The notes: generated by a model from the letters alone, not told the origin. A stretch of DNA of 64,000 nt from Acidovorax soli (GCF_014207955.1 NZ_JACHLK010000011.1:62001-126000), one strand, 5' to 3'; positions 35,493 through 52,161 are shown, numbered from the stretch's first letter. Program-made: numbers and translations.

Positions 35493-37253
35493 CTACTCAG
35501 CCCGGTGGCGCCCCCGGGCCGGCCCCACATCGGCCAGCATGCCGATCAGCGTGTCCGGGCTCACAGGCTTGACCAGGTGGTGGTCGAAGCCCGCCTCCCT
35601 GGCCCGGCGCATGTCCTGCGCCTGGCCCCAGCCGGTGATGGCCCACATCTGCGCCAGGCTTCGGGTTCCGAGCGCGCGGATGGCCTCGCAGGCCTCGTAG
35701 CCGTTGAGCCGGGGCATGCCGATGTCCAGCAGCACCAGCTCGGGGTCGACAAGCCGCGCGGCCTCCACGGCCGCCTCGCCGTCGTAGACGCGGTGCACGC
35801 TGTGGCCCAGGGCGCCCAGCAGCTCGGCCAGGGCATCGGCCGCGTCCTGGTTGTCGTCGGCCACGAGGATGCGCAGCGGCCGCACCGGCCTGGCGGCCTG
35901 CCCGCTGCCCTCCGGCAGGGCCATGGCGGCAGGCGCGGCCGGGCCGGCCAGGGGCAGGCGCACCACGAAGGAGCTGCCGTGCCCCACGCCCTCGCTCAGG
36001 GCCGCGATGGAGCCGCCGTGCAGCTCGATCAGGCGCCGCGTGAGGGCCAGCCCGATCCCCAGGCCGCCGCGCGAGCGCGACAGGGCCGCCTCCTCCTGCG
36101 AGAACATCTCGAACACTTTCTCCAGCCGGCCCGGCGCGATGCCGATGCCCTGGTCGGTCAGCGTGACCCGGGCCTCGTCGGCCGAGGTATCGACCGTGAG
36201 CTCGATGCGCCCGCCGGCGTCCATGTACTTGGCCGCGTTGAGCAGCAGGTTCATGAAGACCTGGGCCAGGCGCGTCGGGTCGCCGTCGAGCGTGAGCGAC
36301 GGGGGCGGCAGCTGCAGCACCAGCGTGTGCCGCTGCTCATCGATCATGGGCCGGGCCGCGTCGATGGCGTCCTGCAGGATGCCGGCCAGCTCCACGCGGC
36401 TGCTGTGCAGCTGGATCTTGCCCTGGTTGATGCGGCTCACGTCCATGAGGTCGTCGATCAGCCGGCTCATGGCCTTGACCTGGCGGTCGATGAGGTCGGC
36501 CGAGCGCTCGACATGCGGCTGCGATGCGCCTTTGAGGCGCAGCAGGCGCAGCGCATAGGCCACGGGCGCGAGCGGGTTGCGCAGCTCGTGCGCCAGCGTG
36601 GCCAGGAACTCGTCCTTGCGCCGGTCGGCCTCGCGCAGCTGGGCATCGCGCAGCTGCAGCGCATGGGTGCGCTCCTGCACCCGGCGCTCCAGCGTCTCGT
36701 TGAGCAGGCGCAGCTGCTCCTGGGCGGTCGCGCGCTCGGCGACCTGCTGCACCAGGGCCTGGTTGACCTGTTCCAGCGCCAGGGTCTTGCGGTACAGGTC
36801 GGCGAAGATGGCCACCTTGGAGCGCAGCACGCCCACGTTGAAGGGCTTGTGCAGGTAGTCCACGGCGCCGCTGCCATAGCCTTCCACCACATGCTGGTCG
36901 TCGTTGAAGTAGGCGGTCAGAAAGATGATGGGCACATGCGCCGTCTTCTTGCGCTGCTTGATGAGCTGCGCCAGCTCGAAGCCGGTCATGTCGGGCATGT
37001 TGACGTCCAGCACCAGCACCGCGAACTCGTGGTTCATCAGCGCCATCAGCGCCTCGGAGCCCGAGGAGGCATGCACCAGGGTGTAGCCCGAGTCCTGGAA
37101 GACGGCCTCCATCACGGCCAGATTGGAGGGCTCGTCATCCACCACCAGGATCTTGACGGGCCCGCTGCCGCCGCCCTCGCCCGCCGCCAAGGCGGCCTCG
37201 GGTGCTACGGCGGGCGCGGGCGGCACCGGGAGGTCGGGTGTGGCGGGGAACAT
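35493..37253 (-). CDS. Hybrid sensor histidine kinase REC-HisKA-HATPase-REC
   Basis: About 586 residues from MFPATPDLP (37253). ATG 37286, overlapping the upstream gene's stop, is the alternative. N-terminal receiver: VKILVVDDEPSNLAV, VLVLDVNMPDMTGFE, IIFLTAYF, DYLHKPF. A coiled linker (LEQVNQALVQQVAERATAQEQL and on) leads to HisKA (DEFLATLAHELRNPLAPV, phospho-His) and HATPase (NLLLNAAKYM, DQGIGIAPGRLEKVFEMF, GGLGIGLALTRRL). The C-terminal receiver is LRILVADDNQDAADAL...LVLLDIGMPRLNGYE...HHLVKPV. No membrane segment. It lies downstream of the poly-HAMP kinase with a 17-base gap or a small overlap, so it is a likely co-expressed phosphorelay partner. Confidence 0.93.
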   Translation of the reverse strand: MFPATPDLPVPPAPAVAPEAALAAGEGGGSGPVKILVVDDEPSNLAVMEAVFQDSGYTLVHASSGSEALMALMNHEFAVLVLDVNMPDMTGFELAQLIKQRKKTAHVPIIFLTAYFNDDQHVVEGYGSGAVDYLHKPFNVGVLRSKVAIFADLYRKTLALEQVNQALVQQVAERATAQEQLRLLNETLERRVQERTHALQLRDAQLREADRRKDEFLATLAHELRNPLAPVAYALRLLRLKGASQPHVERSADLIDRQVKAMSRLIDDLMDVSRINQGKIQLHSSRVELAGILQDAIDAARPMIDEQRHTLVLQLPPPSLTLDGDPTRLAQVFMNLLLNAAKYMDAGGRIELTVDTSADEARVTLTDQGIGIAPGRLEKVFEMFSQEEAALSRSRGGLGIGLALTRRLIELHGGSIAALSEGVGHGSSFVVRLPLAGPAAPAAMALPEGSGQAARPVRPLRILVADDNQDAADALAELLGALGHSVHRVYDGEAAVEAARLVDPELVLLDIGMPRLNGYEACEAIRALGTRSLAQMWAITGWGQAQDMRRAREAGFDHHLVKPVSPDTLIGMLADVGPARGRHRAE

Positions 37254-37270
37254 GGTGCGTGGGCCCGGGC

Positions 37271-44410
<7,140 letters not shown>

Positions 44411-44619
44411 GGGACTGCACTCGCCTTTCGAATACTACTTGTTGGGACCAAACAACCAAGCGCCTGCCTCCCCCCAGAGAGTGCGAAATGAGTGTAGCCC
44501 TTTGTAAATTTATGGATGTAGGAGAGAACCGACAGCAGCGGCCCCTGGGGAAACGGCGTATGCACCCCCTGCCATATCACCCATTTGAGTGCTGCCCGAG
44601 CGCAGGGAATCTCGCCACA

Positions 44620-45608
44620 ATGGCGCCCACATTCACCTTGCAGCCCTTGCCGATGCTGACCCTCGCCGCCCTGTTGCTGATTGCCGTGCCCCTGGGCCTG
44701 GCCGCGGCCATCGCCTGGGGCGGGCCGCGGGACATCGCGCCGCTGGCCAGTGTGAACAGCCCGTTCGACGGGGTGGATTTCAGCGGCCTGCCGCCCGTGC
44801 AGCACTGGGTGGCACGCGATGGCACGCGGCTGGCCTGGCATGCCTATGCGCCGGCGGGCCCGGTGGCCGCGCCGCGCCGGCGGGTGGTGCTGGTGCATGG
44901 CTCCTCGTCGCGCGCGCGCTCCATGCATGTGCTGGCCCAGGCGCTGGCCAGCGCGGGCCATGAGGTCGCGGCGCTGGACATGCGCGGCCACGGCGATTCC
45001 GGCCCGCGCGGGCAGGCGGCCTACCTGGGGCAGATGGAAGACGACCTGGAAGACTTCCTCCAGGCCGTGCCCCATGCGGGGCCCCAGACCCTGATGGGGT
45101 TCTCGGCCGGCGGCGGCTTTGCGCTGCGCTTTGCCGGCAGTGCCCGGCAGGACCTGTTCGAACACTATGTGCTGCTGGCGCCCTTTCTGCACCAGAGCGC
45201 GCCCACAGCGCGGCCCGATGTCGGGGGCTGGGCCTCGGTGGGCCTGCCACGCCTGATGGCCCTGCGCGTGCTCAACGGCCTGGGCATCACGGCGTGGAAC
45301 CACCTCGATGTGCTGCGCTTTGCGCTGATGCCGCATCACGCCCGCACCTCACGCCCAGCTATTCGTACACCGTGGCGATGAACTTCCGCCCCCAGGCCGA
45401 CTACCTGGGCGATATCCGCCAGGCGCGCGGGCAGCTCTCCATCGTGGCCGGGCAGGACGACGAGGTCTTTCACGCCGACCGCTATGCCCCCCTGTTCGCG
45501 CAGGCCGGCCGGCCCGTGCCCGTGGCCGTGGTGCCCGGCACCAGCCATATCGGCCTGGTCCTGGAGCCGCGGGCCGTGCAGGCCGTGGCCCAGGCCTGCA
45601 CCGCCTGA
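44620..45608 (+). pseudogene. Alpha/beta hydrolase, frameshifted
   Basis: Start ATG 44620 (MAPTFTLQPLPML), with a hydrophobic N-terminal anchor (MLTLAALLLIAVPLGLAAAIAWGG). The hydrolase core follows: RRVVLVHGSSSRARS (oxyanion), ALDMRGHGDSGPRG, nucleophile elbow GFSAGGG. The first frame runs past LRFALMPHHA and ends at 45381. The rest of the fold continues in another frame: TPSYSYTVAMNF, then LSIVAGQDDEVFHADRYAPLF (acid) and VVPGTSHIGLV (His). A single-base change around 45340-45350 (GCATCACGCCCGCACC) explains the switch. Either a real inactivating frameshift or a sequencing error; no slippery site is obvious. Confidence 0.8.
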
Positions 45609-45664
45609 TGTCCGCCGACGCCCATGCCCCATTCCCTGCCGCATCTTGATGAGTCTCCCGCCGT

Positions 45665-46081
45665 ATGAACCTCACCATCTCACCCAAAATGAAGCTCTCT
45701 GAACTGCGCATGGCCAGCCTGGAGTTTGCCTTCAGTGCTGTGCTCCCCCTGGGCGTCTGGTTCGTTCTGCTGTCGCCAGACGCCTCCTCCAACGTGCCTT
45801 TCCTACAGAACGCGGGCTCCTTCCTGGCCTATGCGTTCACCGACACCGAGGTGTCGCCCACCCTGCGGGTGCACTACATCCTGCTCACGGTGCTGCCGGC
45901 CCAGCTCTTGCTGCTGTCGGTCATGACCTGGCGCCAGGCCAGCGCCAAGGCCCGCTGCCACTTCTGGTGCATCTACCTGGGTTGGGTGGCCACGGTGATC
46001 GCGATCGCGCTGTTCTACTGGCCGTCTGCCATTGCCTCGGCCCTGGCGACCTACCACGCCGGCAAGGCCGCGTCCGCCTGA
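45665..46081 (+). CDS. Small integral membrane protein
   Basis: 138 residues with three to four hydrophobic helices (LEFAFSAVLPLGVWFVLLSP, VHYILLTVLPAQLLLLSVM, HFWCIYLGWVATVIAIALFYW). The short loop between the first two contains FTDTEVSPTLR. No family recognised. The start may be at the second Met (MKLSELRM, 45689). It is followed 54 bases later by another unknown gene on the same strand. Confidence 0.7.
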   Translation: MNLTISPKMKLSELRMASLEFAFSAVLPLGVWFVLLSPDASSNVPFLQNAGSFLAYAFTDTEVSPTLRVHYILLTVLPAQLLLLSVMTWRQASAKARCHFWCIYLGWVATVIAIALFYWPSAIASALATYHAGKAASA

Positions 46082-46135
46082 GCCCCGGCCCCACCGGTGT
46101 TTCCACGAGCCAGCAACGCACACCCCCAGCAGCCC

Positions 46136-46459
46136 ATGGCACTCGACTTCATCGCCGGCAACGGCCCCCAGTTGCGCAACCCGGCCCACCATGTGGGCAG
46201 CATCGGCCACCACGAGCTGCCGGCGATCCTGCGCCTGCTCGCGCAGGCCGACTCGTTCTTCCTGCACCGGATCTTCGGCCTCTACGAGGACCAGACCTTC
46301 TCGGCGCAGGAGGTCGAGCAGGCACTGGCGCACCTGGTGCCGCTGCTGGCCAGCCCGCTGGAGAGCGACGACCGCACCCTGCTGCACAAGCTCATCGCGG
46401 TGCTGGCCTATGCCAAGGTCACCCAGCAGTCATTGCACGGCGTGGCACTGACCGAATGA
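46136..46459 (+). CDS. Uncharacterised 107-residue helical protein
   Basis: Start chosen at MALDFIAGNGPQLRN (46136); the in-frame extension to 46097 is a proline-rich untranslated-looking stretch. Predicted all-helical: ELPAILRLLAQADSFFLHRIFG, EVEQALAHLVPLLASPL, TLLHKLIAVLAYAKVTQQSLHG. Soluble, no motif known to me. Its stop codon lies inside a TGAA/TGAG tetranucleotide tract, so slippage there would alter the C-terminus. Confidence 0.65.
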   Translation: MALDFIAGNGPQLRNPAHHVGSIGHHELPAILRLLAQADSFFLHRIFGLYEDQTFSAQEVEQALAHLVPLLASPLESDDRTLLHKLIAVLAYAKVTQQSLHGVALTE

Positions 46460-46504
46460 ATGAGTGAGTGAATGGGTAAGTGAACAAGCGGGCGGGCGGG
46501 CAGC
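46452..46504. repeat. Tetranucleotide microsatellite-like tracts
   Basis: A (TGAA/TGAG)n tract spans the stop of the preceding gene, followed by a (GGGC)n tract at about 46491-46504. The repeat numbers are small, but two different 4-base tracts side by side are unusual here. Confidence 0.5.
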
Positions 46505-46646
46505 CCCGCCCCGCTGAAGCACCCGGCGCGGCGCCCTGCCGCACCTTGGCGCGCGCCCCGGGCCCGGGCGCAACCGGGACGTGACGGAAATCACCGTTCA
46601 ACCACCCGGCCTCGCGCCACAATACCAGAGCTTTCGATTTTCTGAT

Positions 46647-46671
46647 GCGCCCTTTGCCGGGCGCCTTTTTT
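46647..46671 (+). terminator. Intrinsic terminator
   Basis: GCGCCC (46647-46652) pairs with GGGCGC (46659-46664) around a 6-base loop, followed by C and six T. It lies about 190 bases after the 46136-46459 gene and 186 bases before the DUF2142 gene, in a lower-GC segment. It probably ends the upstream transcript, or could act as an attenuator in the DUF2142 leader. Confidence 0.6.
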
Positions 46672-46856
46672 CGCCATTTTCAGTTTCCGATCGCACCGGG
46701 GGATGGATACTCCTCGCCCTGGATTTTCGCAATCCGTTTTTCTTCCATGGTCGTGGCAACGGGGGGCAGCCACGGTATTTTCACAGGACCGGGCCATCCG
46801 CCCGGGGCGAACCGATTCATCCCAACACCGATACCAAAGAGCAGAGAGATAATCCG

Positions 46857-48344
46857 ATGCAAGCCACCCTGGATGCGAACGCACTGGCGCCGACCACGCG
46901 CCATGGGCATGTGCCGCTGCGCAGCACCACGGTGGTTTCCGCCACGCGCCCAATGCAGCGCCCCATTTACTTCGGATTATTCTGCCTCGCATTTTTTCTG
47001 GCCTGCGCCCTGGCGCGCCTGATTCCCGCCTTTCAGTCGCCGGACGAGGTGGCCCATCTCCTGCGCGCCGACATGATCGGAAACGGCCAATTGCTGCTGG
47101 AGAAACCCGCGCCCGGGGCGGCAGGTTATAGCGGCGGCCATACGGACCAGCACCTGGTCTATTTCGCCAGGTGGATGCTCAGGATCGCGGGGGACAGCAA
47201 GGAAGGGCTGTCGCCCACCTGGCTCATGGAGCAGGCATCGCAGCATGGGTGGGCCAACGACAGGAAATTCATGGACGTCGCGGGCACGGCCTATTACCTG
47301 CCCTTGATCTACCTGCCGCATGCGGTCGGCCTGTCGGTATCGCGCCATCTGGACTGGTCGATGCGCGCCAGCTACGACTTCACGCGCGCGCTGGTGACAT
47401 TCACGGTGCTGGCCCTGCTGGCCTGGGCCTGGCAGTTGCTGCCCGCCAACCTGTTGGTGCGTGCGCTGGTGCTGATGCCCATGTCGGCCTTCCAGATCCT
47501 GTCGCCCACCATCGACGGCCTGTGCATCGCCATGACGCTGGTGCTCGCCGGACTGGCCATCGCGGAGTACCAGGCCGGGTTGCGGGGCGGCAGCGCGCCA
47601 CCCAGCCGCTGGCGTTTTGCCGCCATCCTGGGCTTCACCTTCGTGCTGGTCACCTCGCGCACCCACCTGCTGCCGCTGCTGGCCCTCCCGCTGTTGCTGC
47701 TGTGCCAGCGCTTCTCCTGGGCTCGGCTCGGTGGCTTCGGGCTGCTGTGTGGGGCCAGCCTGGGCTGGACACTGTACGTGCTGCTGACCACGATGGACGG
47801 GCGCGTCGAGCGCACGCATTCCACGCTGCAGATCGTGCAGATCTATCTGGCGGACCCGCTGTACTTCCTGGGCCTGGCCGGCAGCACCCTGGCCGATCCG
47901 GACAAAGGGCCCTTCCTGGCCCACTCCTTCGTGGGCGTGCTGGGCTGGCTCGACACCTTCATCCCCAAGCCGGCCATGCGCGGCATCTGGGCGGTGCTGG
48001 CGCTCATGGCACTGCTGGCAACGGCCTATGCGCAGCGCGAGGAGCGGCCTTACACGGCACTGCGCGCCGTGCTCACGGCCTGCGCCGTCAGCAGCACGCT
48101 GCTGGCCTTCTTCGCCCTCGCAGTCACCTGGAACGACTACCCCGTGGCAGCCATTTCGGGCTTGCAGGGCCGCTACTTCATCATGTCGGCCCTGCTGTTC
48201 GCGCTGGCCATCGGGCCCCTGGAGCATGAGCGAACGCCGCTGCAGCAGGCCACCGAGTTCGGGCTCGGCTGCGCTGTGGCCGCGTATTTTCTGCTGGTGC
48301 TGGCGGTGACCCTGCACAGCCGCTACCAGCTGGCACTCTTTTGA
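46857..48344 (+). CDS. DUF2142-family multi-membrane protein
   Basis: 495 residues from MQATLDANAL; the frame extends upstream to 46581, but that part covers the terminator hairpin and is not protein-like. The first membrane helix (FGLFCLAFFLACALARLI) is followed by the family hallmark PAFQSPDEVAHLLRA, an acidic periplasmic loop as in GT-C glycosyltransferases. About 11 further hydrophobic segments include GTAYYLPLIYLPHAVGLSVS and LVRALVLMPMSAFQILSPTIDG. DUF2142 proteins occur with surface polysaccharide genes and are suspected sugar transferases. Here it is monocistronic, with no linked polymer genes, so the acceptor is unknown. Confidence 0.87.
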   Translation: MQATLDANALAPTTRHGHVPLRSTTVVSATRPMQRPIYFGLFCLAFFLACALARLIPAFQSPDEVAHLLRADMIGNGQLLLEKPAPGAAGYSGGHTDQHLVYFARWMLRIAGDSKEGLSPTWLMEQASQHGWANDRKFMDVAGTAYYLPLIYLPHAVGLSVSRHLDWSMRASYDFTRALVTFTVLALLAWAWQLLPANLLVRALVLMPMSAFQILSPTIDGLCIAMTLVLAGLAIAEYQAGLRGGSAPPSRWRFAAILGFTFVLVTSRTHLLPLLALPLLLLCQRFSWARLGGFGLLCGASLGWTLYVLLTTMDGRVERTHSTLQIVQIYLADPLYFLGLAGSTLADPDKGPFLAHSFVGVLGWLDTFIPKPAMRGIWAVLALMALLATAYAQREERPYTALRAVLTACAVSSTLLAFFALAVTWNDYPVAAISGLQGRYFIMSALLFALAIGPLEHERTPLQQATEFGLGCAVAAYFLLVLAVTLHSRYQLALF

Positions 48345-48418
48345 GCCGACATATGCGTTGCAGACAAAGCCGCTAGGATGGGCCTCCCCCATCCTCCTGT
48401 CGCCACCCGGCTCCGTCC

Positions 48419-49474
48419 ATGCGCCCTACCCCTGCCGACCACACGCCCCCGCCCCTGGCCACACTGATGGTGGCCACCTGCAATGTGCTCAACCTGGCCA
48501 ACCCCGGGCGCCTGTTCTACCCCAACCAGGAGGCCTACACCGAGGCCGAGTACGAGCGCAAGATCGACTGGCTGGGCAGCCGGTTTCGCACGCTCAATGC
48601 CGATGTGCTGGCGGTGCAGGAGGTCTGGGACGAGGCGGCGCTGAAGGCGGCCATCGCGCACAGCGGGCTGCGCTACGACTTCGTGGCGGTGCCCGGTGCG
48701 GAAAACGACGACAAGCGCCACGGCGCCCAGGGCACGCCGCGCGTGGGCATTGCCACGCGCCTCAAGGTGGAGGCGCTGCAGTCGTTCGCGCAGTTTCCAC
48801 CGGCCTTCCAGGTCGATGTGCCAGGCCTGGGGCTGCACACGCGCTTCGAGCGCCCGCCCCTGGTGGCCACCTTGCGCATGAAGCACGGGCAGCGCGTGAA
48901 CGTGCTCACGGCGCACCTCAAGTCCAAGCGCCCCAAGTTCCTGCAGGACGCCAATGGGCATGTGCTGGAGGACAAGGACGACCGCAAGGTCGGCGCCCTG
49001 GCCTCGCTGCGCTCGCTGGTGATGCGCGGCGCCGAGGCCATGGCCCTGCGCTGCCTGGTGATCGACCTGCTGCAGCGCACCAGCGTGCCGCTGGTGGTGA
49101 TGGGCGATTTCAACGACACGCCCGACAGCGTGACCACCCAGCTCATCTGCGCCACCACCGAGATCGCCTATGACCGCTCGGCGCGCGACGTGGCGCTGTT
49201 CAACGCCTACGACCTGCAGGGCGAGATGGCGCTCAAGAAGGACGTGGCCTTCTCCCACATCCACCAGGGCTCGCCCTCGGTGCTCGACCAGATCCTGGTG
49301 AGCGAGGAGTTTCTGCCGCGCGGGCGCAACAGCCTGGGCGATGTGCGCCGGGTGGACTATTTCAACGACCACCTGCACGAGGGCCGCGACCGCACGCGCT
49401 CAGACCACGGTTTCGTGCGCGCGCTGCTCAGGCTGCAGATGGAGGAAAAGCACGCGCCTGCGCCAGGCCCGTGA
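48419..49474 (+). CDS. Endonuclease/exonuclease/phosphatase (EEP) family protein
   Basis: 351 residues with the EEP fold: LMVATCNVLNLANP (Asn), DVLAVQEVWD (Glu, metal), VNVLTAHLKSKRPKF (His), VMGDFNDTPDS (Asp-x-Asn), LDQILVS, RSDHGFVRALL (catalytic Asp-His). All key residues are present. No signal peptide, so cytoplasmic. EEP members cut DNA, RNA, phospholipid or nucleotides, and the substrate cannot be told. Start at 48419 (MRPTPADH). Confidence 0.9.
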   Translation: MRPTPADHTPPPLATLMVATCNVLNLANPGRLFYPNQEAYTEAEYERKIDWLGSRFRTLNADVLAVQEVWDEAALKAAIAHSGLRYDFVAVPGAENDDKRHGAQGTPRVGIATRLKVEALQSFAQFPPAFQVDVPGLGLHTRFERPPLVATLRMKHGQRVNVLTAHLKSKRPKFLQDANGHVLEDKDDRKVGALASLRSLVMRGAEAMALRCLVIDLLQRTSVPLVVMGDFNDTPDSVTTQLICATTEIAYDRSARDVALFNAYDLQGEMALKKDVAFSHIHQGSPSVLDQILVSEEFLPRGRNSLGDVRRVDYFNDHLHEGRDRTRSDHGFVRALLRLQMEEKHAPAPGP

Positions 49475-49580
49475 CGCCGGGCCGGCGGCACAGCCCGGCA
49501 CCGCGCCGCATCACCCATTTGCCTTTGCACAGCAGCGCATGGCGGTGCTACATTCCAGCGCGATTCAGAGGAAGCGATCG

Positions 49581-50138
49581 ATGCGTTGGAGAATGATGGT
49601 GTTCGTATGCCTGGGCCTGGCGGCCCTGTCTGCGAGCGCGCAGGTGCACCGCTGCAAGCAGGCGGACGGCAAGATGGTCTACAGCGACCAGCCCTGCACC
49701 CGCAGCCAGACGGGCGGGGTGATACTGCCCGACCCCAGCGTGCGCGAAGTCGCCTGGGAGCAGGCACGCAACCGGGCGCAGGGCGCGGGCACGCCCAACT
49801 CCGCCCCCTGCCGCGCCGCCAAGGAGGAAATGGCCCAGCTCATGGCGTTGCGCACCCTGCCGCCCGAGGAAAAGCGCATTCGCCTGGAAGGGCAGGAGAA
49901 CCGCGTGGCCGCCGCCTGTGGCACCGTGCCCCCGGGAGCGAACCAGCCCCCGCTGGCCGGCAAGGCGCCCGCCGCCAGCACGCCCGTGGTCATCGTCTAC
50001 TGCGACGCCGGCCTGTGCCATGACAACAAGGGCGGCGTGCACATGAAGAGCGGGCCGGACTCTGTGGACCCGGCCACCGGCAGGCACTGCGCACGCGTGG
50101 CCGGGCAGACGGTCTGTGCGGACAATAACCGGAAGTAG
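49581..50138 (+). CDS. DUF4124 domain-containing exported protein
   Basis: 185 residues with a signal peptide (MMVFVCLGLAALSASA) and then the DUF4124 signature QVHRCKQADGKMVYSDQPC, a small disulphide-bearing domain. The middle is helical (CRAAKEEMAQLMALRTLPPEEKRIRLEGQEN begins in this segment). The C-terminus has four more Cys (VIVYCDAGLCHDN, GRHCARVAGQTVC), likely paired in the periplasm. AGAGGAAG lies 7 bases upstream of the ATG at 49581. Function unknown. Confidence 0.85.
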   Translation: MRWRMMVFVCLGLAALSASAQVHRCKQADGKMVYSDQPCTRSQTGGVILPDPSVREVAWEQARNRAQGAGTPNSAPCRAAKEEMAQLMALRTLPPEEKRIRLEGQENRVAAACGTVPPGANQPPLAGKAPAASTPVVIVYCDAGLCHDNKGGVHMKSGPDSVDPATGRHCARVAGQTVCADNNRK

Positions 50139-50268
50139 CCAAGGGTCAGGCAAGCCCGGCAGCGGCTTGCTCTGCAACACGGCGTGCCGGCTGACACAAG
50201 TGGTAACGAGCCCCCCAGTAAGATGCCGCCCCATGCGCCCCTCCATTTGCCCGGGCGACGAGACGACC

Positions 50269-52161
50269 ATGACATTGCCCTGCGCTCCTACCTCCACGCC
50301 GACCCGGCACCCTGACACCCCCGCCAGCCGCTGGCCCACCCGCACCGCGGCGGCCGCCCTGGTGGCCGTGCTGCTGGCGGCCTGCAGCAGCACGCCGCTG
50401 CCGCCCTGGCCTTCGTCCGGCGCCGCCGCGCCGCGCCCCAATGCCCCGGCACCGCTGCCGCGCACGCAACCCGGCAAGGTGGTGCCCGCACCGCTCGGCA
50501 CGGCGGGGCAGCCGCAGCCCCCGTCGGCCCAGCCCGCCGCCACGGGTGCGATTGCCGCGCCGCTGCCACCCGCCGCGCCCATCGTGGGCCGCAACGAGCC
50601 CCTTGCGACCCCATCCACACCACCCTACGGCCCGGCCGTGATGGCGCGCTTCCCCGAGCCCCAGGTGCGCTACAGCACGCCGGGCCTGGCGCCCGACCGC
50701 CGCGCCTTCACCACCAATGCCGAGCTGGAGCAGTGGCTGCAGTCCGTGGCCCAGGGCTCGGCCGGCGGCCCCTCGCGCGCCAGCGTGCTGCGCCTGGGGG
50801 CCTCGCAGCGCGGCGAGCCCCTGCTGGGCCTGCTGCTCACGCGCGCCCAGGGCGATGACCCGGCCAGCCTGGACGCCGGCAAGCGCCCCACCGTGGTCCT
50901 GATCGGCCAGCAGCATGGCAACGAGCCAGCCAGCGCCGAGGCCCTGCTGGTGATTGCGCGCGAGCTCGGCCAGGGCCTGCTGGAGCCCCTGCTCCAACGC
51001 ATCAACGTGATCGTGGTGCCGCGCGCCAACCCCGACGGTGCCCAGGCCGACACGCGGGGCACGGCCAACGGCATCGACATGAACCGCGACCACCTGCTGC
51101 TCAAGACGCCCGAGGCCCAGGCCATCGCGCGCCTGGTGCGCGACTACCGCCCCATCCTGGTGGTGGACGCGCACGAGTACACCGTGGCCGGCCGCTACAA
51201 GGAAAAGTTCAACGCCGTGCAGCGCTACGACGCGCTGCTGCAGTACACCACCACGGCCAACTACCCCGAGTTTTTGACCAAGGCCTCGCAGGAGTGGTAC
51301 CACCAGCCCATGGTGGCGGCACTCAAGGCCCAGGGCCTGTCCAGCGAGTGGTACTACACCAATGCCACGGGCGCCGATGACCGCACCCTGTCCATGGGCG
51401 GCGTGCAGCCCGATACGGGCCGCAACGTGCACGGCCTGAAGAACACCGTGAGCCTGCTCATCGAGACGCGCGGTGTGGGCATAGGCGCGCTGCACCTGCA
51501 GCGCCGCGTGCACACCCAGGTCACGGCCATCACCAGTGCGCTGCGCTCCACCGCCGAGCGCGCCGCCAACCTGGAGCAGGTGCGCAGCTTCGTGGTGCGC
51601 GACATCTCGGCCAAGGCCTGCCGCGACAACGTGGTCGTCGAAGCCGGCCCCACACCCATGCAGCGCGAGGTGGTCTTCATCGACCCCGAGACCGGCATGG
51701 ACCGCGCCATGCGCGTGGACTGGAACTCTTCGCTGAACCTGCGCACCCTCAAATCGCGCGCCCGCCCCTGCGGCTACTGGGTAGCGAGCCAGGCCGCGCC
51801 GGTGGTCGAGCGCCTGAAGCTGCTGGGCCTGCAGGTGCTGCGCATCGGCGAAGGCGGCTCGCTGCTGGCCGACACCTACCGCGAGACCGCGCGCGAGACC
51901 TCGGAGCGCCGCGACGTGCTGGGCAGCATCGGCGGCGACGCCGACATCCTGCGCGTGCAGGTGGCCCCCGTGCGCGCCGCCATCGACGTGCCTGCGGGCA
52001 GCTTCTACGTGCCCCTGAACCAGCCCCTGGCCCACCTGGCCGTGGCCGCGCTGGAGCCCGACACGCAAAACAGCTACTTCGCCAACCGCCTGGTGGAAGA
52101 CCTGTCGCAGACCGTGCGTGTGATGTCCACGCCCTCGCTGGTGTTCGAAGAGACGGATTGA
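50269..52161 (+). CDS. M14-family zinc carboxypeptidase lipoprotein
   Basis: About 630 residues from MTLPCAPTSTP. The signal peptide ends in lipobox LAACSS, so it is a lipoprotein, followed by a long Ala/Pro linker. Peptidase M14 motifs: VVLIGQQHGNEPASAEA (HxxE zinc ligands), VVPRANPDGAQADTRGTANGIDMNRDH (substrate Arg and Asn-Arg), VVDAHEYTVAG (His zinc ligand region), SLLIETRGVG (catalytic Glu). A C-terminal beta-rich domain of about 200 residues follows (VVVEAGPTPMQREVVFIDPE, AIDVPAGSFYVPLNQPLAHL). Probably trims peptides or peptidoglycan stems in the envelope. Earlier in-frame starts reach 50116 but precede the signal peptide. Confidence 0.9.
   Translation: MTLPCAPTSTPTRHPDTPASRWPTRTAAAALVAVLLAACSSTPLPPWPSSGAAAPRPNAPAPLPRTQPGKVVPAPLGTAGQPQPPSAQPAATGAIAAPLPPAAPIVGRNEPLATPSTPPYGPAVMARFPEPQVRYSTPGLAPDRRAFTTNAELEQWLQSVAQGSAGGPSRASVLRLGASQRGEPLLGLLLTRAQGDDPASLDAGKRPTVVLIGQQHGNEPASAEALLVIARELGQGLLEPLLQRINVIVVPRANPDGAQADTRGTANGIDMNRDHLLLKTPEAQAIARLVRDYRPILVVDAHEYTVAGRYKEKFNAVQRYDALLQYTTTANYPEFLTKASQEWYHQPMVAALKAQGLSSEWYYTNATGADDRTLSMGGVQPDTGRNVHGLKNTVSLLIETRGVGIGALHLQRRVHTQVTAITSALRSTAERAANLEQVRSFVVRDISAKACRDNVVVEAGPTPMQREVVFIDPETGMDRAMRVDWNSSLNLRTLKSRARPCGYWVASQAAPVVERLKLLGLQVLRIGEGGSLLADTYRETARETSERRDVLGSIGGDADILRVQVAPVRAAIDVPAGSFYVPLNQPLAHLAVAALEPDTQNSYFANRLVEDLSQTVRVMSTPSLVFEETD

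Noticed and set aside
45320-45370. Programmed ribosomal frameshift in the alpha/beta hydrolase
   Set aside because: No slippery heptamer or stimulatory hairpin is evident, and hydrolases of this type are not known to use frameshifting; a mutation or sequence error is simpler.
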